Positions 1 through 7,849 of a stretch of DNA of 18,396 bases are shown here, in pieces (the stretch's first letter is position 1; every line of letters begins with the position of its first letter). This DNA is from Anaerolineales bacterium UBA3082 (lineage in GTDB: Bacteria > Chloroflexota > Anaerolineae > UBA7937). The position numbers and the translations under genes are program-made. The notes under the pieces are model-generated. The model searched no databases. It saw only the letters and a program-made list of their open reading frames with translations, and was not told the origin of the DNA. Location: contig DFBK01000019.1 in NCBI GenBank assembly GCA_002366595.1, positions 1 through 18,396 on the forward strand, written 5' to 3'.

Positions 1-2271
1 CGCGACCGCTGGGGAGTCCCCCATATCTACGCCCAAAACATTGAAGACCTCTTCTTCGCCCAGGGGTACGCCACGGCTCAAGATCGGTTATGGCAGATGG
101 AGTTCAACCGACGAATTGGCTCTGGTACTCTCTCCGAGGTCCTGGGCGAGGCCGCATTAGAGAACGACCGGTTCATACGAACCATCGGTTGGAGGCGGGT
201 GGCGGAAGAGGAGGCAGCCAACCTGGACGAAGAGACCCACACTGTCCTCGAAGCCTACGCAGCGGGGGTCAACGCCTTTATCGAGAGTCACCAAGGAAAC
301 TTGCCCCCCGAATTCACCATCTTGGGATTCGTGCCTGCCCCTTGGACCCCCGTCGATAGCATCGCCTGGGGCAAGGTGATGGCTTGGGACCTGGGGGAAA
401 ACTGGGAGGCGGAACTCCTCTGGGCTAGTCTCATCGAGAAGTTGGGGGAGGAGAAAGCGAACCAGTTGGCCCCTCCTTACCCCGCTGATGCTCCCCTCAT
501 CATCCCCTCTGAGGCCCTGGGCTATCAGATCCCGGGCATCGATCCTCTGCTCGGGCAAGCCCGCCAATTGAAAGAACTCCTGGGGGCCCAAGGGGCTGTC
601 CTGGGCAGCAACAACTGGGTCATCGACGGCCAAAAGTCGGCCACGGGGATGCCCCTTTTAGCCAACGATATGCATCTGGGCATCCAGATGCCCTCCGTCT
701 GGTACGAGGTGCACCTGGTGAGTGGGGGGTTCAACGTAGAGGGGTATTCCTTCCCTGGGGTCCCTGGCATCATCGTGGGCCACAACGAAGATATCGCCTG
801 GGCGGTGACCAACGTAGGCCCTGACGTCCAAGACCTCTATATCGAGAAGATGAACTCCGCTAACCCTGACCAGTACGAATATCAAGGCCAATGGTTGGAT
901 ATGGAGATCGTGGAGGAGGCGATAGAGGTAAAGGGGCAGGAGAAACCAGTGGTGGAACGCGTGCGCCTCACCCGCCACGGCCCCATCATCACCCCCGTGG
1001 CAGAGGGGGTAACGGAGACCTTAGCCCTCAGGTGGACGGCCTTAGAGCCAAACCAGATATCCAAGAGCGTCATAATGCTCAACCGGGCGAAGAACTGGGA
1101 GGAGTTCCGAGAGGCCCTAAAGTCCTGGGCTGTCCCCTCCCAGAATTTCGTCTACGCCGACCGAGAAGGGAACATAGGCTACCAGATGCCGGGGTGGATC
1201 CCCATGCGGGCCCAGGGGCAAGGGCTCGTCCCCGTCCCCGGCTGGACGGGAGAGTACGAATGGGAAAAGTATATACCTTTTGAGGAACTACCCCACCTCT
1301 ACAACCCACCCGCTCATTATATAGCCACCGCCAACAACAAAGTGATAGGAGACCAGTACCCCTATTTCATCTCCCACGATTGGGATATCGGCCACCGGGC
1401 CCAAAGGATCAGAGATCTCCTAGAAGCCAAGAGCATCCTCTCCCTAGAGGATATAAAGGCTATCCATACCGACACCTATTCCATCCCCGCTGAGATATTC
1501 CTTCCCTATCTACTAGCCATAGAACCGGAGGGGTGGCTCCAAGAGAGGGCCATGAACCAACTAGAGGGCTGGGATCTGCACAATGAGGCCCAAAGCACTG
1601 GAGCCGGAATCTTCCAGGTTTTCTACCTGATGTTGGTGAAAAATACCTTCGCCGACGAATTGGGCGACCTTTTCGCCGATTATCTAGAGGCCGGTACCTG
1701 GCATCATCTGGCTTTAGAGAGGATGGTGAAAGAGCCGAACAACCCCTGGTTCGACGACGTGACCACGCCAGAGCGGGAAAATAGAGATGATATAGTGCGC
1801 CGCAGTTTCGCTGAGACCTGTGATCTTTTGGGGAGAAGGTTCGGGGACGTGCCTCACGAGTGGGCCTGGGGGCGACTCCACACCGTCACCTTCGAGCACC
1901 CTCTGGGGGCGGTGAAGCCGCTCAACCTCATCTTCAACCGAGGCCCTATACCCGCTCGGGGCTCCGGATTCACCGTGAATGCGGCCGGTTTCGACTACTC
2001 AGCCTTCGCCGAAGACCCCCTCCCCGCAGAGATAGGAGAGGTTTTCGCCGTCCAAAGCGGCGTCTCCCAAAGGCTCATCGTAGATCTTTCCGACTTCTCC
2101 AACTCCCTAAGCATACACACCACGGGACAGGTGGGCATCCCCTTCCACAAGCATTACGGCGACATGATCCCCTCCTGGCAAGGGGTCAAATATCACCCTT
2201 TGCTTTGGAAAAAAGATGAAATCGAAGAGAACAAGGAGGGGTTGCTCATCCTAGAACCCAAGAGCGAATGA
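1..2271 (+). CDS. Penicillin acylase family N-terminal-serine hydrolase (5' partial)
   Basis: The frame is open from base 1, so the start codon and any signal peptide lie outside the window. Family members hydrolyse amide bonds in beta-lactams, acyl-homoserine lactones or other acylated amines, and are usually exported and self-cleaved into alpha and beta chains. The visible N-terminal part has the family signature GVPHIYA, then FAQGYATAQDRLWQMEFNRR. The cleavage junction and nucleophile are LGSNNWV, with the serine codon at 607-609. This predicts a beta chain of about 554 residues, a normal length. DMHLG follows, then ATANNKV, which supplies the conserved asparagine of the oxyanion site. The substrate cannot be read from sequence. 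It stands alone, convergent with the biotin ligase gene. The family call is secure; the specificity is unknown. Confidence 0.93.
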   Translation, partial: RDRWGVPHIYAQNIEDLFFAQGYATAQDRLWQMEFNRRIGSGTLSEVLGEAALENDRFIRTIGWRRVAEEEAANLDEETHTVLEAYAAGVNAFIESHQGNLPPEFTILGFVPAPWTPVDSIAWGKVMAWDLGENWEAELLWASLIEKLGEEKANQLAPPYPADAPLIIPSEALGYQIPGIDPLLGQARQLKELLGAQGAVLGSNNWVIDGQKSATGMPLLANDMHLGIQMPSVWYEVHLVSGGFNVEGYSFPGVPGIIVGHNEDIAWAVTNVGPDVQDLYIEKMNSANPDQYEYQGQWLDMEIVEEAIEVKGQEKPVVERVRLTRHGPIITPVAEGVTETLALRWTALEPNQISKSVIMLNRAKNWEEFREALKSWAVPSQNFVYADREGNIGYQMPGWIPMRAQGQGLVPVPGWTGEYEWEKYIPFEELPHLYNPPAHYIATANNKVIGDQYPYFISHDWDIGHRAQRIRDLLEAKSILSLEDIKAIHTDTYSIPAEIFLPYLLAIEPEGWLQERAMNQLEGWDLHNEAQSTGAGIFQVFYLMLVKNTFADELGDLFADYLEAGTWHHLALERMVKEPNNPWFDDVTTPERENRDDIVRRSFAETCDLLGRRFGDVPHEWAWGRLHTVTFEHPLGAVKPLNLIFNRGPIPARGSGFTVNAAGFDYSAFAEDPLPAEIGEVFAVQSGVSQRLIVDLSDFSNSLSIHTTGQVGIPFHKHYGDMIPSWQGVKYHPLLWKKDEIEENKEGLLILEPKSE

Positions 2272-2302
2272 CGACACTCTAACAGGGTGATAGATAAGAA
2301 AG

Positions 2303-2326
2303 CCAGCCCTATGGCTGGTCTCTTGA
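2303..2326 (+). terminator. Hairpin after the acylase gene, probable intrinsic terminator
   Basis: A perfect 6-bp stem CCAGCC/GGCTGG with a 4-base loop (CTAT) is followed by TCTCTT. It sits about 30 bases after the acylase stop, between convergent genes. The T tract is interrupted, so termination strength is uncertain. Confidence 0.5.
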
Positions 2327-2362
2327 TTCATCGCCGCCACCGCTAACCGCTCACCTCCAAGT

Positions 2363-2500
2363 TTAGGCTACCTCTCCCATGGTCACCCGCACCGTCGTGC
2401 TATCCTCCCTCCGCAGGAGGAGCGCTCCCTCAGCATTAACCCCTTCCACGAAACCCTCCTCCTTGCCTCTGGGCAGAACCACCTCCACCTTCTTGCAGCC
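2363..2500 (-). pseudogene. Out-of-frame C-terminal domain of the biotin ligase
   Basis: Read in a different minus-strand frame from the catalytic part, these bases give KKVEVVLPRGKEEGF, then VEGVNAEGALLL, then TTVRVTMGEVA and a stop at 2363-2365. This is the small beta-barrel that ends BirA proteins (V-V...G...G-GALLV...V..GEV). The tryptophan-containing linker that normally joins helix and barrel (about 20 residues) is absent, because the bases coding for LQEGG and for KKVEV are the same stretch. That fits a deletion better than a one-base error, although a run of seven C (plus strand, 2508-2514) lies next to the junction. Confidence 0.72.
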
Positions 2501-3083
2501 GGAGATACCCCCCCTCCATATACCTGAGCAGCCTTTGAAGCAACTCCAATCGAGAGACCTCGCGCCCTAACTCTTCAGAGAGGCTCGTCGCCTTCCCCGC
2601 CAACTCCGGCACCTGTGAGGGGTTCCAGTTCACGTTCAACCCTATCCCCACCACAACATAATCTATCCTCTCCCCCGTAACCCCCACTTCTGTCAAGACC
2701 CCGCCTGCCTTCCGGCCTCGGATGAGAATATCGTTGGGCCACTTGAACCTCACTGGGAGCCCAGTAACCGACTCGATGGCCTCCGCGGCAGCCAGAGAAG
2801 CGAGCATAGTGAGACGAGGGACCTCTTCCAAGGTCAGATCCGGGTAGAGAAGGAGGGAGAAAAGGAGGCCCGTTCCTGCGGGGGCTATCCAGCGCCGCCC
2901 TCGGCGACCTTTCCCCGCCGTCTGCTCCTCGGCGATTACCAGTGTCCCCTCCGGAGCGCCTTCATCGACTAGTCCCTTTGCTACCTCATTGGTGGAGCCA
3001 ATGCTCTCAAAGTAAACAACCTCTTGTCCCATAGATTTGGTGGCCAGCCCTTCTCGGATTCTCTCTGGCATCAATTCTTCCAT
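2436..3083 (-). CDS. birA: Biotin-[acetyl-CoA-carboxylase] ligase, catalytic domain, out of frame before its C-terminal domain
   Basis: The protein makes biotinyl-AMP and transfers biotin to carrier-protein lysine; its likely client is the carrier encoded at 13012-13503. Family motifs appear in order: ESIGSTN, the biotin/ATP loop TAGKGRRGRRW, KWPNDIL, GGVLTEV and VGIGLNVN. No N-terminal DNA-binding helix-turn-helix is present, so this is the monofunctional type. I chose ATG 3083 (MEELMPERIREG); the frame is open up to 3200, but that extension is unlike the family and covers the promoter. After the helix YLRLQEGG the frame runs into low-complexity residues (GGGGSAQRQGGGFRGRG) and stops at 2436. 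The true C-terminal domain is encoded just beyond, in another frame (2363-2500). Either the gene carries a deletion or the sequence has an error. Confidence 0.85.
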   Translation of the reverse strand: MEELMPERIREGLATKSMGQEVVYFESIGSTNEVAKGLVDEGAPEGTLVIAEEQTAGKGRRGRRWIAPAGTGLLFSLLLYPDLTLEEVPRLTMLASLAAAEAIESVTGLPVRFKWPNDILIRGRKAGGVLTEVGVTGERIDYVVVGIGLNVNWNPSQVPELAGKATSLSEELGREVSRLELLQRLLRYMEGGYLRLQEGGGGSAQRQGGGFRGRG

Positions 3084-3089
3084 AAACCC

Positions 3090-3119
3090 ATAATAGCCAA
3101 GAGATAGGTACCCTGTCAA
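3090..3119 (-). promoter_or_regulatory. Near-consensus sigma70-type promoter for the biotin ligase gene
   Basis: On the minus strand TTGACA (complement of 3114-3119) and TATTAT (complement of 3090-3095) are separated by 18 bases. The expected start, about 7 bases beyond the -10 box, falls at or next to the A of ATG 3083. No Shine-Dalgarno sequence is visible before that ATG, so the mRNA is probably leaderless. The match is direct; its use is inferred. Confidence 0.6.
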
Positions 3120-3225
3120 CACGGCGGGATTAACGGGAAAGCCCGAAGAACTTCTAGAGGAGCACGGCCTCACCGCGGAGCAGATCGTCGCCTGCGCCAA
3201 AGAAGCGATAAGCCTAAAGGGTTAG
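3097..3225 (+). pseudogene. Remnant resembling a DUF433 (antitoxin-like) protein
   Basis: A short plus-strand frame, closed by stops at 3094 and 3223, has no plausible start codon. It reads VNTAGLTGKP and then directly EELLEEHGLTAEQIVACAKEA. DUF433 proteins begin with an N-P-x-V-x-x-G-K-P-x-I-x-G-T-R-I region and end with a helix of the form EELLEEYP-LT-EDI-AAL-YA. Both ends are recognisable here, but the roughly 30 residues that should lie between them are missing. I read it as a gene fragment with an internal deletion. The match is by eye on a short stretch, so chance similarity remains possible. The biotin ligase promoter overlaps its 5' end on the other strand. Confidence 0.35.
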
Positions 3226-3263
3226 GCCGCTTTCGCCCCCTACCCTCCCTCCTTACCCCAAAC

Positions 3264-3292
3264 TAGCCAAAAGCCCCCTTTTCTGCTATCAT
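3264..3292 (+). promoter_or_regulatory. Possible promoter for the thiolase-led operon
   Basis: TAGCCA (3264-3269, four of six consensus -35 bases), a 17-base spacer and TATCAT (3287-3292, five of six consensus -10 bases) lie upstream of the thiolase gene. This would give a leader of about 50 bases that includes the ribosome binding site at 3339-3346. The -35 match is weak. The rest of 3226-3350 shows nothing else I can support. Confidence 0.33.
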
Positions 3293-3350
3293 ACACCCTG
3301 GAGGGCCACGGTCTCGTGATGCTTCTAACCATTGCAAAGAGGGGAGAGTG

Positions 3351-4547
3351 ATGAACAAAGAAGTCGTCATAGTTAGCGCCGCACGCACAGCCATCGGCCG
3401 TTTCCAGGGGACACTATCCACCGTTCCCACCGTGGAACTGGGTGGGGTGGCTATCGCTGCCGCCGTGGAGAGGGCGGGCCTCGATGGAGCCCTGGTGGAT
3501 GAGGTGCTCATGGGTAATGTCATCTCCGCGGGAGAAGGTCAGGCGCCGGCGCGCCAGGCTACCCTTAAAGGGGGGTTGCCCCCTACCGTGGGAGCCACCA
3601 CCCTCAATAAAGTATGCGCTTCCGGCCTTAAAGCGGTGATAATCGGTACCCAAGCGATTAAAGCCGGCGACGCCGAGATAATCGTGGCTGGAGGGATGGA
3701 GAATATGTCCCTGGGGCCCTTTCTACTCTCCAAAGCGCGCGGTGGTTACCGACTGGGATACCCTATGGCCGATACCCCTATCATCGACGCTACGGTGTAC
3801 GATGGGCTCTGGTGTTCCCTTATGAACTGGCATATGGGTATGTCCGCCGAGTTCATCGCCGAGCAGTATAAGATCACCCGCCAAGAACTGGACGAATACT
3901 CCCTCAAAAGCCACCAGAAGGCGATACGGGCTATCGATGAAGGTAAGTTCAAAGGGGAGATAGTCCCCGTCACCGTGCCCCAGCGAAAGGGTGAGCCCAT
4001 CACCTTCGATACCGACGAGGCGCCCCGCCGAGATACCAGCCTCCAGACCCTAGCCAAACTCCGTCCTGCCTTCAAGGAGGATGGCATCGTAACCGCGGGC
4101 AACTCCCCGGGCATCACCGATGGCGCCGCCGCCCTAGTGGTGATGAGCGCTAGCAAGGCCCAGGAACTGGGCTTGGAGCCCTTGGCTCGTATCACCGGCT
4201 ACGCTCAGGCGGCTGTGGAGCCCAAATGGCTCTTCATCGCCCCGGCCCACGCCATCCGTAGGCTACTAGAGAAGACCGGCTACCAACTCGATGATTTCGA
4301 CCTGATGGAGATAAACGAGGCTTTCGCCGCCCAAATCCTGGCCGATGGGAAAGAGTTGGGCTGGGATTGGGAGAAGGTCAATGTGAATGGAGGAGCCATC
4401 GCCCTGGGACACCCCATAGGCTGCAGCGGGGCCCGCATCTTAGTCACCCTGCTCTACGCCATGAGAGACCGAGGGGCAAGGCTAGGGCTCGCCTGCCTCT
4501 GCCTGGGCGGGGGAGAGGCGGTGGCTATGAGCGTGGAGAGGGTGTAA
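3351..4547 (+). CDS. Acetyl-CoA acetyltransferase (thiolase)
   Basis: The enzyme condenses or cleaves acetoacetyl-CoA and acetyl-CoA, or a longer 3-ketoacyl-CoA, in the cytoplasm. At 398 residues it has normal thiolase length. The acyl-accepting cysteine is Cys89 in NKVCASGLKA, NEAFAAQ follows, the active-site histidine is His354 in GHPIGCSGAR, and the general-base cysteine is Cys384 in CLGGGEA. I start at ATG 3351, preceded by GAGGGGAG at good spacing; a GTG at 3348 would sit too close to that site. It leads the long plus-strand run, and its TAA abuts the ATG of the DUF429 gene. With the acyl-CoA dehydrogenase downstream it fits short-chain fatty acid oxidation or synthesis. Chain-length preference cannot be read. 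Confidence 0.93.
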   Translation: MNKEVVIVSAARTAIGRFQGTLSTVPTVELGGVAIAAAVERAGLDGALVDEVLMGNVISAGEGQAPARQATLKGGLPPTVGATTLNKVCASGLKAVIIGTQAIKAGDAEIIVAGGMENMSLGPFLLSKARGGYRLGYPMADTPIIDATVYDGLWCSLMNWHMGMSAEFIAEQYKITRQELDEYSLKSHQKAIRAIDEGKFKGEIVPVTVPQRKGEPITFDTDEAPRRDTSLQTLAKLRPAFKEDGIVTAGNSPGITDGAAALVVMSASKAQELGLEPLARITGYAQAAVEPKWLFIAPAHAIRRLLEKTGYQLDDFDLMEINEAFAAQILADGKELGWDWEKVNVNGGAIALGHPIGCSGARILVTLLYAMRDRGARLGLACLCLGGGEAVAMSVERV

Positions 4548-5351
4548 ATGTACTTTGTGGGCGTGGATCTGGCCTGGTCTGATAGAAACACTACGGCGCT
4601 GGCAGTTGCCGAGGGTGACAGCCTGGAGGCCTCTCTTTGCGCCCATAAGCAAGAGCTGCGGAGCGAACAGGAGATAGCCGATTTCATAGCCCTGTCAGTA
4701 GGCACCGCTCCCTCTATCGTCGCTATTGACGCGCCCCTCATTGTAAAGAACGAAGATGGAGGACGACCGGTAGACCGGGAGATCAGCCGCCAGTTCCGTC
4801 GCTTCGAGGCAGGTGCTTATTTCGCCAACCGTTCCCGTTGGGCTCGCTTGGGCCAAGAGGTTCGAGGTGAGCGTATGGTCCAGTGCCTGGCGGAAGAGGG
4901 CTTTGTGCATAGCCCCCGCATCCAGAAGCGCGATCAACGGCGATTAGTCTTTGAAGTCTATCCCCATCCAGCCATGGTATCGCTCTTCCACCTCAATAGA
5001 ACTCTCAAGTACAAGCGCAAGAGGAACCGGCCTCATCAAGAGAGGCTCAGACAATTCGATCGTTACAGACAATATCTGAAAGGCTTAGCCTTCTCGGAAC
5101 CCCGGCTTACGCTCGACGAGGAGGTCATAGGTAGAGATTTGGCCTCTCTAAAGGGAGAATCTCTGGAGACCTATGAGGATCTTCTGGATGCCGTCTTCTG
5201 CGCCTACATCGCGTACTATTCTTGGTATTGGGGCCCAGAAAGGTATGAAATCTTTGGAGACGAACATTATGGCTACATCCTAGTGCCTATGACACCTTGG
5301 ATGAGAGCGCAGTTATATAGTTCACCTAGAAGCCACTTGGTACAGGAGTAG
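4548..5351 (+). CDS. DUF429 family protein (predicted RNase H-fold nuclease)
   Basis: Domain DUF429 spans essentially the whole 267-residue protein. The N-terminal strand GVDLAWS carries the first acidic residue expected of an RNase H-like fold, and VAIDAPL supplies a second conserved aspartate. The middle has the family stretch VFEVYPHPAM, and the C-terminal part is DLLDAVFCAYIAYY with an acidic residue. The biological role of this family is not established. The ATG directly follows the thiolase stop, and its ribosome binding site (GGAGAGGG, 4535-4542) is inside the thiolase end, so the two are translationally linked. The downstream acyl-CoA dehydrogenase begins 3 bases after its stop. Why such a protein sits inside an acyl-CoA operon is unclear. 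Confidence 0.82.
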   Translation: MYFVGVDLAWSDRNTTALAVAEGDSLEASLCAHKQELRSEQEIADFIALSVGTAPSIVAIDAPLIVKNEDGGRPVDREISRQFRRFEAGAYFANRSRWARLGQEVRGERMVQCLAEEGFVHSPRIQKRDQRRLVFEVYPHPAMVSLFHLNRTLKYKRKRNRPHQERLRQFDRYRQYLKGLAFSEPRLTLDEEVIGRDLASLKGESLETYEDLLDAVFCAYIAYYSWYWGPERYEIFGDEHYGYILVPMTPWMRAQLYSSPRSHLVQE

Positions 5352-5354
5352 GAA

Positions 5355-6497
5355 ATGGATTTCGAACTCACCGATGAACAACGGATGATCCGAGACATGG
5401 CGCGGGAGTTCGCCAGTGAGGTATTGGCCCCCCAAGCCCCTCTCATCGACGAGACGGAAGAGTACCCCTTCAAGACCTTGAAGCAGATGGGGAAACTGGG
5501 CCTTATGGGGATCGAGGTCCCCGAGGAGCATGGGGGGATCGGCGCGGACACCATAAGTTATGTCTTGGCCACAGAGGAGGTCTCCAAGGCCTGCGCGGCC
5601 ACGGGGGCGGTTATGTCCGTCCAGAACTCCCTGGTCTGCCATGGCCTGGTTCACTACGGAACTGAGGAGCAGAAGGAGAAATATCTCCGGCCCGCGGCCT
5701 CCTTCGAGAAGATCGGGGCCTTCGGCCTCTCCGAGCCCCAAGCCGGCACCGATGCCGCCAACCAGAGGACTATGGCCCTGCGCCAAGACGACGAATACAT
5801 AGTCAACGGGAGTAAGAATTTCTGCACCAACGGCGGCGTGGCTGACTTCATCGTCCTCTTCGTGAGGACGGACCCTACCCAGAGACATAAAGGGATCAGT
5901 TGCCTCCTGGTGGACACCGATACCCCCGGCTTCTCTCACGGCAAGCCGGAGAATAAACTGGGTATCCGCGCTTCCAACACCACCACCCTGACCTTGGAGG
6001 ATTGCCATGTCCCGGTGGCCAACCGACTGGGGGAGGAAGGGCAGGGGTTCAAGATAGCGATGGATGTCTTGGATGCGGGAAGGATGGGCATCGCCGCCCA
6101 GGCTTTGGGGATCGCCCAAGCGGCCTTCGAGGCCTCGGTTAAGTACGCCCAGGAGCGGGAGCAGTTCGAGAGGCCCATCTCCCACTTCCAGGCCATCCAG
6201 TGGATGATCGCCGATATGGCTACCCGCATAGAGGCCGCGCGCTTACTTCTCTTCCAGGCGGCCCTCAAGAAAGATAGAGGAGAAAGGTACACTCGCGAGG
6301 CGGCTATGGCCAAATTATACGCCTCGGAGACCGCTATGTGGACGGCGACCAAAGCGATTCAGGTTCACGGGGGTTATGGATATATGAAGGAGTATCCCGT
6401 GGAGCGGTACTTCCGGGACGCTAAGATAACGGAGATATACGAGGGGACGAGCGAGGTGCAAAGGCTGGTGATAGCCCATCATGAGTTGAGGGATTGA
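5355..6497 (+). CDS. Short-chain acyl-CoA dehydrogenase
   Basis: The FAD enzyme oxidises an acyl-CoA to the trans-2-enoyl-CoA and passes electrons to electron-transfer flavoprotein. It has 380 residues, standard length, with N-terminal LTDEQRMIRDMAREFA, the FAD/substrate stretch GLSEPQAGTDAA, the middle strand FCTNGGVADF, and the C-terminal GGYGYMKEYPVERYFRDAK. The catalytic base is probably Glu363 in IYEGTSEVQR, the position used by short-chain and butyryl-CoA dehydrogenases. AGGAG at 5344-5348 overlaps the end of the preceding gene. A butyryl- or isobutyryl-CoA-type substrate is my inference from the overall look and from the mutase encoded at 16645. Beyond its stop the composition changes abruptly to A+T-richer DNA. 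Confidence 0.92.
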   Translation: MDFELTDEQRMIRDMAREFASEVLAPQAPLIDETEEYPFKTLKQMGKLGLMGIEVPEEHGGIGADTISYVLATEEVSKACAATGAVMSVQNSLVCHGLVHYGTEEQKEKYLRPAASFEKIGAFGLSEPQAGTDAANQRTMALRQDDEYIVNGSKNFCTNGGVADFIVLFVRTDPTQRHKGISCLLVDTDTPGFSHGKPENKLGIRASNTTTLTLEDCHVPVANRLGEEGQGFKIAMDVLDAGRMGIAAQALGIAQAAFEASVKYAQEREQFERPISHFQAIQWMIADMATRIEAARLLLFQAALKKDRGERYTREAAMAKLYASETAMWTATKAIQVHGGYGYMKEYPVERYFRDAKITEIYEGTSEVQRLVIAHHELRD

Positions 6498-6590
6498 AGC
6501 GAAGCAAAGGTTGATTGGGGTGGGATATCTGGGATGCCGCAGTTATCTAGGGGGCTTTTGAGGACTCGGAAAGAAGCTTGGGGGGGCGTT

Positions 6591-6821
6591 ATGTCTAAAT
6601 TGGTACCACTCTCAATTGAAGGAGACGAGTTTCTTTTTGGCCTATCTTTTGATATAGATGATTTCATCGGGGACGGTATCTGGTGGTTGCAAATCTACGA
6701 TGAGAATCGCGAATTGATATACGATGAACCTTTCATCTCTAGCAGAGGCGAAATGGATATGCAACAGATAAAAGAAATCATCAAAGATAGGTTTTTGCTT
6801 CCTGGAGGTGCTTTGCTATGA
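6591..6821 (+). CDS. Small acidic protein of unknown function, first gene of the 6591-8061 cassette
   Basis: I do not recognise this 76-residue protein. It is acidic and looks like a compact beta-rich fold with a C-terminal helix: strands LVPLSIEGDEFLFGLSFDI and GIWWLQIYDENRELIYDEP, then helix MQQIKEIIKDRFLLP. No signal peptide or membrane segment is seen. I chose ATG 6591, preceded by a run of G; an upstream ATG at 6534 would add 19 basic residues unlike the rest. Its TGA overlaps the ATG of the nuclease-like gene by 4 bases, and that gene's ribosome binding site (GGAGGTG, 6804-6810) lies within it. This arrangement suggests a partner or inhibitor of the larger protein, by inference only. 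Base composition is clearly more A+T-rich than the dehydrogenase gene just before. Confidence 0.7.
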   Translation: MSKLVPLSIEGDEFLFGLSFDIDDFIGDGIWWLQIYDENRELIYDEPFISSRGEMDMQQIKEIIKDRFLLPGGALL

Positions 6822-7849
6822 GAGCCCACGTTTTCATAACCAATCAAGACACCTTTCCGGTGGTCAGAGATAATAGTTTCTGGGGGGTAGGAATAAAGGG
6901 GATACCAAACACGCTTGCTGAGGTAATAAGGCAAAACCTGAAGAGCCAGAGGAAGCCATATTTTGCAATGATTGCCGACATTTTGGGTACCCGTGATGGC
7001 GACATTGTTTTTCTTTACGAGCGCCAGGCGGGATTTCATGGCGTATATAGGGTTGTTGGAGCACCCTTCTTTGATCCAACGCCCATAGGCTGTGTCGATC
7101 AAACCTGGCCAATAAGGGTAGAAATCGAATGCTTGACCTATTTCCCCCAACCAGTACCGGAAGATTACCTATTTTCCACAAAGGAGTATGAATCCAAGTT
7201 CTGGGGATGGTTCTACAGAAAAATCCAAGGGGCTAGAGGGGTTAATACTATCAATCCCGAGGCTGCCGAGGCGCTTGTAGAATTATTGGTAAAGATCAAT
7301 GGCAATGCTATTGATAAACCATCTCAAATCAAGCCGTACCCCTCAAAAAACAGAAGCCCTATCGTAGTTCCACTTGAGCAGGATGGTAGAGTTTCCCTGG
7401 AGGTTATATTAAGGGCGTGGCTGATTGCAAATATCGATAATCCAGAGCGAGAAGACATAAGAGATGTCTTTGGTCCTGTCGAAGATTTGGAATGGTTTGC
7501 AAATAATGTTCCATATCATGTCACTAGGAAGAATATTGATATCTTGTGCTACCATAGAAATACTCAGTACACTGGATTCCCCTTGAGATATAAATTCAGC
7601 ATCGTAGAGCTGAAGCGCGACACTGCCAATGATCGCGATGTTTCTCAAGTCGTTGGATATTCCAAGTGGGTTGCAGGAAGGCTTGCAGGAAGTGAAATCG
7701 AAACCATTCAACCTATCCTGATAGCAAGTGACTTTAATAAGAGAGCAAATGAGAAAGCCAAGAATAGTGATTTTAGCGACCGAGGGATTATGTTTGTAAA
7801 GTATGAGGTTAAGAATAATACTATCTTATTCGTACAGGTAGGCATATGA
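6818..7849 (+). CDS. PUA/EVE-like domain fused to a PD-(D/E)XK, NucS-like nuclease domain (putative)
   Basis: This 343-residue protein appears to have two domains. Residues 1-165 begin HVFITNQDTFPVV and contain RDGDIVFLY and the strand HGVYRVVG, the pattern of PUA/EVE-like modules that read modified bases in DNA or RNA; KFWGWFYRKIQGARG and INPEAAEAL close it. Residues 200-343 look like a restriction-type nuclease core: Asp241 in NIDILCYH, Glu264-x-Lys266 in SIVELKRD, and Gln277...Tyr281 in DVSQVVGYSKW, resembling the D...ExK...QxxxY order of NucS (DUF91) enzymes. It overlaps genes on both sides by 4 bases, so the three form one translational unit. The domain calls are by eye and unconfirmed. 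A role as a modification-dependent or defence nuclease is inference; the metabolic neighbours give no alternative. Confidence 0.6.
   Translation: MRAHVFITNQDTFPVVRDNSFWGVGIKGIPNTLAEVIRQNLKSQRKPYFAMIADILGTRDGDIVFLYERQAGFHGVYRVVGAPFFDPTPIGCVDQTWPIRVEIECLTYFPQPVPEDYLFSTKEYESKFWGWFYRKIQGARGVNTINPEAAEALVELLVKINGNAIDKPSQIKPYPSKNRSPIVVPLEQDGRVSLEVILRAWLIANIDNPEREDIRDVFGPVEDLEWFANNVPYHVTRKNIDILCYHRNTQYTGFPLRYKFSIVELKRDTANDRDVSQVVGYSKWVAGRLAGSEIETIQPILIASDFNKRANEKAKNSDFSDRGIMFVKYEVKNNTILFVQVGI

Noticed and set aside
891..1283. A 130-codon plus-strand frame inside the acylase gene
   Set aside because: Very rich in Arg, Gly and Pro, as expected for an out-of-frame reading of G+C-rich coding sequence, and it overlaps conserved acylase residues.
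3084..3200. N-terminal extension of the biotin ligase to 3200
   Set aside because: The added 39 residues do not look like a helix-turn-helix or any ligase segment, and they would cover the near-consensus promoter and the DUF433-like remnant on the other strand.
5322..6185. A 287-codon minus-strand frame opposite the acyl-CoA dehydrogenase gene
   Set aside because: It lies wholly antisense to a gene with clear catalytic motifs, its composition is Gly/Leu/Asp-rich with no recognisable domain, and it is the kind of long shadow frame expected in G+C-rich coding DNA.
6534..6590. Earlier start for the first cassette gene at ATG 6534
   Set aside because: It adds a basic, low-quality stretch to an otherwise acidic protein, and no ribosome binding site precedes it at proper spacing.
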